From Yoonia sp. I 8.24 (lineage in GTDB: Bacteria; Pseudomonadota; Alphaproteobacteria; Rhodobacterales; Rhodobacteraceae), in NCBI RefSeq assembly GCF_022096995.1, contig NZ_JACXGQ010000005.1:62001-126000 (forward strand): a DNA stretch of 64,000 nucleotides. The letters run 5' to 3'. The notes under the pieces were generated by a model, which did not search any database, had not been told where the DNA came from, and saw nothing but the letters and a program-made list of their open reading frames with translations. The translations under genes and the position numbers were made by a program. Shown one piece after another: positions 37,219-44,899 of this stretch (its first letter is position 1; each line of letters starts with the position of its first letter).

Positions 37219-37272
37219 CTGCGAGCAGCGCTAAAAGGACCTGACTGTGGGCAAAAAACGCCCGCGCCCTTA

Positions 37273-38247
37273 ATGAATATGAGGTCTCAGGTGACAGCTA
37301 CCAGCTCATCCGGCGCAGAGTTGCGCGGTGCAAAAATTGCGATTGTTGGCGTAGGTAAAATCGCCGTTGATCAACATATTCCAGCCATCGCTGGTCTTGA
37401 GGCCTTTGAACTTGCCGCGACGGCCAGCCGCGCAGGCGGCGTTGAAGGCATTGAAAACTATGCCGATATCACGGGGCTTTTGGCGGCCCATCCCGATATT
37501 CCCGCCCTGTCACTGTGTATTCCACCGGTTCCGCGTTACGACATCGCAGTAAAATCGCTGATGGCGGGCAAGCATACGATGCTTGAAAAACCGCCGGGTG
37601 CGACCGTGAGCGAAGTGCGCAAGCTTGAAAAGCTTGCGCAGGCCAAAGGCGTCACATTGTTTGCTACATGGCATTCGCGCTATGCAGACGGGGTTGCTGC
37701 CGCACGCGCATGGTTGTCCGACCGCAAGATCACATCGGTGCAGATTGATTGGAAAGAAGACGTGCGCCGCTGGCATCCAGGCCAAGAATGGGTCTGGCAG
37801 CCCGGCGGTTTGGGTGTGTTTGATCCGGGCATTAATGCGCTTTCGATCATGACTGAAATATTGCCGAACCCGGTACATCTAACTGCGGCTGAGCTATTTT
37901 TTCCCAAAAATCGCGCCACGCCAATTGCCGCAAACCTGAATTTCGTTGGCCCCGCTGGAATGGCGGTCAAGGCTGATTTTGATTGGCGCCAAGAAGGTGA
38001 ACAATCGTGGAATATCACGGTTGAAACCACCGAAGGTCTGCTACGGCTCACCGATGGTGGGGCTAAACTATCAATCAATGGTGTGGATCAAACCTTGCCG
38101 GATGTCGGTGAATACCCCGGCCTATATCACAGATTTGCGGAACTGATCGAAACCGGAAAGTCTGATGTCGATATCAGCCCGCTGTTGCATGTCGCAGACG
38201 CGTTCATGGTGGGTGATCGCAAAACGGTTGATGCTTTTCACGACTAA
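37273..38247 (+). CDS. Gfo/Idh/MocA oxidoreductase, probable D-galactose/L-arabinose 1-dehydrogenase
   Basis: The 324-aa protein has an N-terminal NAD(P) fold (IAIVGVGKIAVDQHIPAI), the EKPPGAT loop with catalytic-type Lys, and WHSRYA, EDVRRWHPGQEWVW and GVFDPGINAL. These are characteristic of the galactose/arabinose 1-dehydrogenase subgroup that oxidises aldoses to lactones. It lies 54 bp after uxuA and could be the last gene of the uronate operon, extending it to neutral algal sugars. ATGs at 37273 and 37279 are both possible. Substrate is inferred from motif memory only. Confidence 0.8.
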   Translation: MNMRSQVTATSSSGAELRGAKIAIVGVGKIAVDQHIPAIAGLEAFELAATASRAGGVEGIENYADITGLLAAHPDIPALSLCIPPVPRYDIAVKSLMAGKHTMLEKPPGATVSEVRKLEKLAQAKGVTLFATWHSRYADGVAAARAWLSDRKITSVQIDWKEDVRRWHPGQEWVWQPGGLGVFDPGINALSIMTEILPNPVHLTAAELFFPKNRATPIAANLNFVGPAGMAVKADFDWRQEGEQSWNITVETTEGLLRLTDGGAKLSINGVDQTLPDVGEYPGLYHRFAELIETGKSDVDISPLLHVADAFMVGDRKTVDAFHD

Positions 38248-38379
38248 TCAAAGCCATATGGCTTCGATCTGACCGGTACGAAACCCGAATAAATCTATTG
38301 CCTACATGTGCATGCGGTTCTTACAATCGTTTTATAGACTCAATTAATTATACGCATCTCATTGGATTTGGAAATCAGC

Positions 38380-38814
38380 ATGAATAGATCACGCCTTGCC
38401 GCTTTCGCGGCCTTCTTATGCATGGCCGCTACAGTAGCCGCAGCACAATCACCATGTCATTTGACCAAACCAGATCGTCTTGCGGGTTTTTCTTCATTGG
38501 ACGCAATGATGTTTGTGGACCTTCCCGACCCAATTGCAACCCGCGCAACATCCACAGTCGAAAGCAGTTTTGTGGACCAAGTTACCCGCGAGGAAATTTC
38601 CGCATTTTCGAAAACTTGGTGCGAAATCGGCCTACAAACGATGGTCGTCGACTTTGAAGTACCGGTCGAAGACGACGCCGTAAAAAGCATCCTGACACGT
38701 GCCGTTTATATTTGGGATACACAGATGGACCCGGTCGGTTGGCGTCTAGATGCTTTAGGCGAACGGCAGCTTTGTGCGCGGGGCGACGATCCTTTTGCCG
38801 AAATTTGTCCTTAA
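38380..38814 (+). CDS. exported protein of unknown function
   Basis: This 144-aa protein is not recognised. It has a clear Sec signal peptide (MNRSRLAAFAAFLCMAATVAAAQ) and a mature part of about 120 residues with four cysteines (CHL, TWCEI, LCARG, AEICP), which could form two disulfides in the periplasm. The ATG at 38380 is chosen over a TTG at 38362 because it gives a standard signal peptide. It is followed 25 bp later by a second exported protein, suggesting a two-gene unit. Confidence 0.7.
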   Translation: MNRSRLAAFAAFLCMAATVAAAQSPCHLTKPDRLAGFSSLDAMMFVDLPDPIATRATSTVESSFVDQVTREEISAFSKTWCEIGLQTMVVDFEVPVEDDAVKSILTRAVYIWDTQMDPVGWRLDALGERQLCARGDDPFAEICP

Positions 38815-38839
38815 GAAAACACAGCACTGGAACCATTTT

Positions 38840-39562
38840 ATGATTACGCAACATTTCTTCCGCGCGTCACGTAACGCGTATTCAATTCTATTTTTGGCAA
38901 CACCAACGTTCGCCCAAGACGTTTTAGCCCAACCCTTGATGTCAGAGCCTTATGTGGCCGAAAACGCCCAAACCGCGATGGATGAAATCAAGGGGCGCTG
39001 GGACGCGGCACAGCAAGAACAACAAGACAGATTTGCCGCATTTTCGGGTGACTATACTGATTTTGTGCGGTCTGATCCCATCCTACAGAATGTAACTTGG
39101 CCCTATGAAGAATGTACGGATCTGATCAGCTTGATCCCGCCCCCATTAGAGGGTTGGGGGGTACGCAGTGACGCCCCGTTTACCAAAAACCCCATCGAGG
39201 ATGAGCGCGCCGAATTTGGCCTCGTGACTTATAATGCGGATATCCCGACGAATGCTCCTGCGTTTTTTGGCAGCGAAGACAGCGTGTCAATTTCGCTCAG
39301 CGCATCTGCGGACAATCTGGTAATGTGGAACATGATGTACGGCGAACCCGCAATGCGCGAGACGATGTATGTGCCCGGCCCTTACAACTATCCGGTTAGC
39401 AACATGGATGGGAGCGTCCTGCTTGGCGACGTTTTGGTGCGGATCTCTGCGACGGATGAAACCGACGCGCAACTGTATCTTGAGACGATGATTGGCTGCG
39501 CAATTTCGGGTGGGATGATCGCAGAAGGGATCGATGTCGCAACACTACGCGACCTGCCATAG
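38840..39562 (+). CDS. exported protein of unknown function
   Basis: This 240-aa protein is not recognised. The N terminus (MITQHFFRASRNAYSILFLATPTFAQD) looks like a signal peptide cleaved after TFA. The mature region is acidic, with two cysteines (ECTDLI; MIGCAIS). A longer frame from 38774 overlaps the previous gene and lacks a signal at its start, so the ATG at 38840 is preferred. It ends 8 bp from the convergent cyclase gene. Similar layout and size suggest it works with the preceding exported protein. Confidence 0.7.
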   Translation: MITQHFFRASRNAYSILFLATPTFAQDVLAQPLMSEPYVAENAQTAMDEIKGRWDAAQQEQQDRFAAFSGDYTDFVRSDPILQNVTWPYEECTDLISLIPPPLEGWGVRSDAPFTKNPIEDERAEFGLVTYNADIPTNAPAFFGSEDSVSISLSASADNLVMWNMMYGEPAMRETMYVPGPYNYPVSNMDGSVLLGDVLVRISATDETDAQLYLETMIGCAISGGMIAEGIDVATLRDLP

Positions 39563-39570
39563 CAGCGCGA

Positions 39571-42500
39571 TTAGACCAAGTGCACTGTAGGTTGGGTCGC
39601 GGCGAGCATTTGCTGCAATTGTGTTGCGGCCTGTATTTCCAGCGGGCAGTCGCCCGGTAGAACCAAGTCAAATACGGGCGCGATCACCTGGCTAGAATCA
39701 CCATTGCGCCCAGCGCTGTGGTAGAGTTTAGCCAAATCGATTGCAGCCCGTATTTCCCAAAGCGTGCCGCCGCCTAACTGTGCCAACGTGATCGCCGTTT
39801 TAAGGTGATCTTCTGCGCGCTCCATATCGTGTTCGGCAATCGCAAAGCTGGCACGCAAGCGATGTATATCGGGCAACCAGCTTTTCTCTCCGGTTTCGTT
39901 CATCAAGCTTTCAGCGTCATCGGCAAGTCCCTTTGCATCTTCCACAAGGCCAAGCGCCAGTGCGCGCCGTGCGGCGACCACACGATTGCCCGGGACCAGT
40001 AGGCGGATACCGACATCAAGCATTTTTGCTTCGGCTTTGCGGAAAGCATCAAGCCCCATCACGTCCCCATCTACCATCCTTAACAATGCATATGTCGCTT
40101 CGGCCCACAGGTGCGAGGACGCGACGTTGTGTTCATTGATAAGCGGTCGCAAGATGCTCAAATGGCGCCTTTCAGCGGTGACATCATTGGCCACATGGGC
40201 GCAAATTACAAAAAGACCAAGCATGGCACAGGTTGTGTTCGTATGCCCTATAATCCGTGCCCGATCTTCTGCGTTCGCACGATAGACGTTGGCACGTTGG
40301 GTTTGGCCCCGAAACGTCGCCCCGAGTGATTGATAGATTTGCAGCCCAACAATCGGGTCATGACCAAAGCGGGCCGCAAGGTTTTCGCTCGCGACTTGTT
40401 CGCTCAGTGCTTCGGCTTCATCGAGATAAGGTTGCGCGTCTATAAAACGTCCCATCTTAAGGCGACCGATCGCAGCTAACCTTTTCGCGACAAGAAGCTG
40501 CGCGGTATCCCCGGATACTTCGGCCAATCCCTTAAGCTCATCCGCCCGGGCAACACTCGTTTCAAGCCGGCCTCGGAAATAGCTGCTCATCAAGAGGCCG
40601 TAGATAATATCCCCACGCAGGGGCGTTTCGCCAACTTTGTCGGCCATGTCCAATGCTTCTTCGAGTGTCGCGACGGCCTCGTCTGACCAAAGGCCTTTGC
40701 CAGGAGAAAGCGCTACAAACAACTGCACTTTGAGCGCAATCGCGGTTGTCAACGCTGCCTTATCGTTTTTCGCGGCCTTAGGCGCATTCAACGCGATCGC
40801 GCGGCGCACATGCGTCTCGCCTTCTTTATAGGCTGGGCGCGAAATGGCGGCTTTCCCCGCAGCCTGCCAGAGCGTGATGGCGCGATCAGTGAGCCGCGCA
40901 GCTTCAGCGTGGGTCGCTAAAAGCTCGGGGGCTGTGTCGGGTTCTGCCTCGAGTGCCGTAAGAATGCGTTTATGAAACACTGTTCGGCGTTCTTTGACTA
41001 GACTTTCATAGGCTGCGTCGCGCACCAACGCGTGTTTGAATATATATTGCGCCTGCGGAGCAATCCCACGTCGGTGGATCAACTCTGCGGCGACCAACTG
41101 GTCGAACGCATCGTCTAATTCAACCTCAGGAACTTCGCAGATTTGGGTCATCAGTTGATGGCTGAACGCGCGCCCGACACAAGCGGCGATTTGCGCAATT
41201 TCTTTAATTGGGGTCAGGCGATCAAGCCGCGCCATCAAACTGTCTTGAAGCGTCGCAGGTATCGCAAAATCACCAAGTGAATCGTTGACCTGATAGCCAC
41301 TTTCATCTTCCGTGAGCGCCCCGGATTCAAGAATTGCCTTTGTAAGTTCTTCAATAAACAAGGGCACGCCATCAGTGCGGCGCACGATAATATTCATGAT
41401 CTTTTCTGGCAGGGGTTTCTCGCCGGTCAGCTTTGCCACAATCGCGTAGGTCATTCCCTTGGTCAGGCGGTTAAGCTGTAGCCGCGTTATATTGGGAACG
41501 GGTCCAAAATCATGGTCGAACGGGGGGCGGGCGGTAGCCAAGATCATAATGCGTTGGCCCGGCAGCGCAGCAAGAATAAAGTCCAACAACTCTAGCGATG
41601 TTGGATCAATCCAATGCATGTCTTCGAAAATCAATAGCACCGGCTTTCTTCGGGCCATGCGCAGCAGTATTTCGACCAAAGCCTGCATCATGTGGGCGCG
41701 TTGCTGCGCCGGTGTTCCGTCGGTTTCGCCATAACGCGCGCTTCCGTCGAGCCCAAGAAGAAGTGCGATCACCCCATGGGTCGTCGGGGAACCGTTAAAG
41801 AGCGCTTCAATCTTATCAAGGCGATCTTCGGTGGTGTCCTCTGCTGTGAACCCCGCTGCGTCGCTAAGCTGTTGGACAAATGGGTAAAATGCACTTTCGG
41901 TGTGATACGGCGAGCATTGATAAATCAGCCGTGTGTGATCATCTGCAAGGCTCGCGTCCATTACCGCTTGGACAGTGCGCGATTTGCCGATACCGGCCTC
42001 ACCGCTCAACAGGACCATTTGCCCCTGCCCAGTCTGCGCATGTGCCCAGCCCTTCAAGACGGTTTCAATCTCGTTTTCGCGCCCAACAATTGGGATCAGC
42101 GATCCGGTTCTGCGCGCTTCAAACCTACTTTTCGCGCTGGTTTCGCCTTCCACTACAAACGCCTCGATTGGGCGACCGATTCCCTTCAGGTCATGTGCGC
42201 CAAGCGACGTAATTTTGAAAGTTGCGCCCAAAAGCGGCAGCATTTCACCGGGTATCACCAGCTGATTGGGTTCGGCCACTGATTGCAATCGCGCCGCCAA
42301 ATTGGGGGTTTCTCCAATCGCTGCAGCCTCTTGCCGCGCGCCGCCCCCGGTGAGGTCGCCGACAACAACGACCCCGGACGCGATACCCACCCGCGACGCA
42401 AGCGCCGCACCATCAGGGGTGGTGATTTGTTTAGTTGCCTCGATGATCGCCAGGCCCGCGCGCACAGCCCTGTCTGTGTCGTCTTCGTTCGCATGGGGCC

Positions 42501-42924
42501 AGCCAAAATAGCACAGCATGCCATCCCCCAAAAGAGTGGCAACAAACCCCGCATATGCGTCAACGACGCTCGCAACGGCTTGCTGATATTGGGTGATGAC
42601 CTCGCGCATATCTTCGGCGTCCAACCGCATGACCATTTCAGTCGACCCGACAAGATCAACGAACATAACGGTCAGGTGCCGTCGCTCGGCAGAAGTGGCG
42701 AGCGGTATTTTAGCGTCTTCGCGCAATTGATTTGGTTGACTTACGACGGCGGCCCGAGTGATCGCACCCCAGATTTTTCGGCGGGGGCCTAAGGGCAGGC
42801 CAAGTTCTTTGAGGTCTCCTTCAAGCAGTTCAGGCAAAGTGTCGACATCGATCTCTGCCTCTTCAAAGACCTTCGCATATCTCTGCAGCCCAATGTCAGC
42901 CAACCAATTTTCAATGCCTGACAT
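39571..42924 (-). CDS. SAM domain-class III adenylate/guanylate cyclase-AAA ATPase-TPR signalling protein
   Basis: The 1117-aa multidomain protein has, in order: a SAM domain (about 2-57); a class III cyclase domain (about 80-262) with metal Asp90 (FVDLVGST) and Asp134 (LLGDGMLCYFG) and transition-state Asn208/Arg212 (NLAARLQ); an AAA/NACHT-like ATPase with Walker A GEAGIGKS (308-315) and LLIFEDMHWID; and a long TPR-like helical C terminus (about 650-1110). The cyclase residues look intact, so it probably makes cAMP or cGMP under control of a sensed partner. It is divergent from the azole-peptide cluster with a 249-bp gap. Cyclase-ATPase fusion proteins have been noted beside other TOMM clusters. 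A TTG at 42933 is an alternative start. Confidence 0.9.
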   Translation of the reverse strand: MSGIENWLADIGLQRYAKVFEEAEIDVDTLPELLEGDLKELGLPLGPRRKIWGAITRAAVVSQPNQLREDAKIPLATSAERRHLTVMFVDLVGSTEMVMRLDAEDMREVITQYQQAVASVVDAYAGFVATLLGDGMLCYFGWPHANEDDTDRAVRAGLAIIEATKQITTPDGAALASRVGIASGVVVVGDLTGGGARQEAAAIGETPNLAARLQSVAEPNQLVIPGEMLPLLGATFKITSLGAHDLKGIGRPIEAFVVEGETSAKSRFEARRTGSLIPIVGRENEIETVLKGWAHAQTGQGQMVLLSGEAGIGKSRTVQAVMDASLADDHTRLIYQCSPYHTESAFYPFVQQLSDAAGFTAEDTTEDRLDKIEALFNGSPTTHGVIALLLGLDGSARYGETDGTPAQQRAHMMQALVEILLRMARRKPVLLIFEDMHWIDPTSLELLDFILAALPGQRIMILATARPPFDHDFGPVPNITRLQLNRLTKGMTYAIVAKLTGEKPLPEKIMNIIVRRTDGVPLFIEELTKAILESGALTEDESGYQVNDSLGDFAIPATLQDSLMARLDRLTPIKEIAQIAACVGRAFSHQLMTQICEVPEVELDDAFDQLVAAELIHRRGIAPQAQYIFKHALVRDAAYESLVKERRTVFHKRILTALEAEPDTAPELLATHAEAARLTDRAITLWQAAGKAAISRPAYKEGETHVRRAIALNAPKAAKNDKAALTTAIALKVQLFVALSPGKGLWSDEAVATLEEALDMADKVGETPLRGDIIYGLLMSSYFRGRLETSVARADELKGLAEVSGDTAQLLVAKRLAAIGRLKMGRFIDAQPYLDEAEALSEQVASENLAARFGHDPIVGLQIYQSLGATFRGQTQRANVYRANAEDRARIIGHTNTTCAMLGLFVICAHVANDVTAERRHLSILRPLINEHNVASSHLWAEATYALLRMVDGDVMGLDAFRKAEAKMLDVGIRLLVPGNRVVAARRALALGLVEDAKGLADDAESLMNETGEKSWLPDIHRLRASFAIAEHDMERAEDHLKTAITLAQLGGGTLWEIRAAIDLAKLYHSAGRNGDSSQVIAPVFDLVLPGDCPLEIQAATQLQQMLAATQPTVHLV

Positions 42925-43173
42925 CGCAGTCAATTCTCCAAAGCACTATTGGTCTTACCCACATAGGCCATTTTCTAAGTACCTCTTGGTTTCCTAACAC
43001 ATGGAAGATACGCAAACTAGTTTTCTGATAGCGCTCACGGTCAAGAATTGACGGCGCCTTCAAAACGCGAACGATCATGATGCATTGTTGCGAAATCGCG
43101 CTCGCTGAGAGTTTGACCAAAACGTTAATTTGTGCAAGGCTTTGCGCAACAAAGTAATTATTTGGGAACCATT
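42925..43173. other. divergent intergenic region before the RiPP precursor
   Basis: This 249-bp gap must hold promoters for the cyclase gene and the precursor. A TTGACC (43113-43118) faces the precursor without a convincing -10 at the right distance. A near-palindrome GCAAGGCTTTGC (43135-43146) follows. A GGGAA ribosome site (43164-43168) precedes the precursor ATG. No gene is seen. Confidence 0.5.
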
Positions 43174-43680
43174 ATGACTGATAACAACGATACAAAAAGC
43201 CTTGAGATGCGTGTCTCCGATTTGGAAGACAAGTTAGGCTGCGGAAACTTCACCGAAGCAGAGCTTGCAGCATACCACAAGGTTGCTGCCGCATTGGGAG
43301 CATGTATGACATCTGCGAACGCGTGCATGGGGGCGTGTATGCCTGCCGCAGGCGCTTGCATGGGGTCTGGCGCGTGTATGAACACGGCTTGCATGCCTGC
43401 CTCTGGCGCATGCATGGGTGCCGGGGCATGTATGACATCAGGAGCGTGCATGCCGGCAGCTGGCGCATGTATGGGATCGGGCGCGTGTATGACCTCTTCT
43501 GTAGGCGCATGTATGAACATGGCTTGCATGCCTGCCTCTGGCGCTTGCATGGGTGCCGGGGCATGTATGACATCTGCCAACGCTTGTATGGGGGCATGTA
43601 TGCCTGCCGCTGGCGCGTGTATGGGTGCTTGCATGCCCGCCACAGGTCCCGCTGACGATAAAAAATCAGACGACGATTAA
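43174..43680 (+). CDS. azole-type RiPP precursor peptide with 19 Ala-Cys-Met repeats
   Basis: The 168-aa peptide has an acidic helical leader (about residues 1-42) with one cysteine at position 23. The core (43-154) contains 19 cysteines, each in the tripeptide Ala-Cys-Met, separated by short Gly/Ala/Ser/Pro/Thr/Asn spacers of 0-4 residues beyond the triad. A charged tail (DDKKSDDD) follows. No signal peptide is present. The genes behind it encode the E1-like, YcaO and SagB proteins that turn Cys/Ser/Thr into azol(in)es, so it is the evident substrate. Up to 19 thiazoles could form, each next to Met. The ATG at 43174 has a GGGAA site. A 45-residue internal duplication is visible. I recognise no characterised precursor with this repeat. 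Confidence 0.88.
   Translation: MTDNNDTKSLEMRVSDLEDKLGCGNFTEAELAAYHKVAAALGACMTSANACMGACMPAAGACMGSGACMNTACMPASGACMGAGACMTSGACMPAAGACMGSGACMTSSVGACMNMACMPASGACMGAGACMTSANACMGACMPAAGACMGACMPATGPADDKKSDDD
43375..43574 (+). repeat. direct repeat inside the precursor gene
   Basis: A 65-bp stretch (43375-43439) recurs at 43510-43574 with two mismatches and a period of 135 bp, exactly 45 codons. A weaker third relationship at 261 bp links the codons for residues 43-66 with those for 130-153. The repeats are in frame and keep the Ala-Cys-Met pattern. Confidence 0.9.
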
Positions 43681-43705
43681 TCTTCATCGCCGTATTGCAT
43701 CAAAC

Positions 43706-43731
43706 TTGGCCTGCTGATTTCAGCGGGCCAA
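43706..43731 (+). terminator. stem-loop between precursor and modification genes
   Basis: TTGGCCTGCTGA (43706-43717) pairs with TCAGCGGGCCAA (43720-43731): 11-12 bp with one wobble and a 2-4-nt loop, 26 bp after the precursor stop. AAATATG follows rather than a T-run. Its position suggests a partial terminator or RNA-stability element that makes more precursor than enzyme mRNA, as in other RiPP operons. Confidence 0.65.
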
Positions 43732-43789
43732 AATATGTGAGGCGCTGTTCATTCTAGGCCTAAAAGATTTGATGCGGGGCAAGAAATAA

Positions 43790-44899
43790 ATGCAGCTTCA
43801 CAAACCTATGCTGCCAGCGTGTTTTTTGCATTGGACAGACCCGGCGCGCACAAATGATGATGACGTCTTTCGGATTGTGTCATGGCGGCGTAACTTGACG
43901 CTCAAGGGGAAGTCGTTTCAAGCCTTCGAGGAGAGTGTTTTACCGCTGCTGACCGGCGCGTTCACCGTTGATCAGATATGCGAAAAAGTTGCTCATGTGT
44001 TTCAAAAGGATGATGTTGTGGCATCACTCAATATGCTTGCTGCGCAAGGGATTGTAGTAGAAGGGGACGACCATCAGCCACACCAGGCGCCGCAACTTGG
44101 TTGGCTTGGCGAAGCCGCCCCAGCAGGCCGCGCAGCCCAGCACAAATTGACTGATGCGCATGTGGTGATCGTGGGGGCCGGATCACACGGGGCGGTGACC
44201 GCGCGGGCGCTGGTCGCGGCGGGTATTGGCAGGCTAACAATTGTCGATCCTGCGCCTGTTGCCACGGCTGATCTATATTTTTCTGGCAGCTACAAGCCCG
44301 ACGACATTGGTGAAAACCGCGCAGAAACGCTGGCATCGGCGTTGGCACAAAACGATGGCACGACCACGTTGACCGCCGTTGGATCCCGCCCCGCCGACGT
44401 CACCGCGATGAAGCAGCACGTTGAGGGCGCGTCGCTGGTCCTATGCTGCGTTGAATCGGGAGAACTGAACCTCGCGCTTCTGCTCAACCTTGCATGCAGG
44501 GAATCGCGAGTGCCGTGGATAGCCGCAGCGCTTGAAGGCACCGAACTCGTTGTTGGACCGGGGTTTTTCCACACCGCAAATGCGCCGTGCTATATGTGTT
44601 GGCGGCTGCGCGAAATTGCCGGGGCGACGAACCCGCAATCGCGATTTGCCGTTGAACAATATCTTGACCGTTTGCGCACAGACCTGTCTGGGCGGCGCGA
44701 AAACCTTGCACCCTCTGCAGATATTGTTGGCGGCATGCTATCCGCCGAAGCCTTGACTTGGTTGACTGGGGTCAGTGCGCCGAACCTTGATGGGCGCTTT
44801 ATCGTGGTTGGCTTGCCCGGCCTGCGGATGGAAAAACACATGGTGTTACGCAAGCCCGGCTGCCCCGTTTGCAGTGGCGATCAGGGCGGCACGCAATGA
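43790..44899 (+). CDS. TOMM cyclodehydratase C protein (E1/ThiF-like, leader-binding)
   Basis: The 369-aa protein has an N-terminal winged-helix RRE-like part (about 1-95) expected to bind the precursor leader, and a ThiF/E1-like Rossmann domain (about 118-365, VVIVGAGSHGAVTARALVAAGIG). Four cysteines (Cys267, Cys270, Cys358, Cys361; CYMC and CPVC) form a likely structural zinc site. In azole RiPP systems this C protein presents the substrate to the YcaO enzyme and does not itself activate ATP. A GGGGCAAG site precedes the ATG. Overlap with the YcaO gene is 4 bp. Confidence 0.88.
   Translation: MQLHKPMLPACFLHWTDPARTNDDDVFRIVSWRRNLTLKGKSFQAFEESVLPLLTGAFTVDQICEKVAHVFQKDDVVASLNMLAAQGIVVEGDDHQPHQAPQLGWLGEAAPAGRAAQHKLTDAHVVIVGAGSHGAVTARALVAAGIGRLTIVDPAPVATADLYFSGSYKPDDIGENRAETLASALAQNDGTTTLTAVGSRPADVTAMKQHVEGASLVLCCVESGELNLALLLNLACRESRVPWIAAALEGTELVVGPGFFHTANAPCYMCWRLREIAGATNPQSRFAVEQYLDRLRTDLSGRRENLAPSADIVGGMLSAEALTWLTGVSAPNLDGRFIVVGLPGLRMEKHMVLRKPGCPVCSGDQGGTQ

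Noticed and set aside
37236..37262. GGGC-AAAAAAC-GCCC stem after uxuA as a terminator
   Set aside because: The stem is only four pairs and the A-run orientation does not give a T-run on the plus strand.
38251..38264. Perfect palindrome AAGCCATATGGCTT after the Gfo/Idh gene
   Set aside because: It has no loop or T-run for a terminator and no regulator to assign it to; possibly chance.
43290..43640. Repeats in this stretch as a CRISPR array or other DNA-level repeat element
   Set aside because: Repeats are in-frame coding triplets with irregular spacing and no constant repeat-spacer pattern.
43158..43643. Long minus-strand open frame with His-Ala-Pro repeats opposite the precursor
   Set aside because: It is the complement of the Ala-Cys-Met repeats; the plus strand has leader, ribosome site and matching enzymes.
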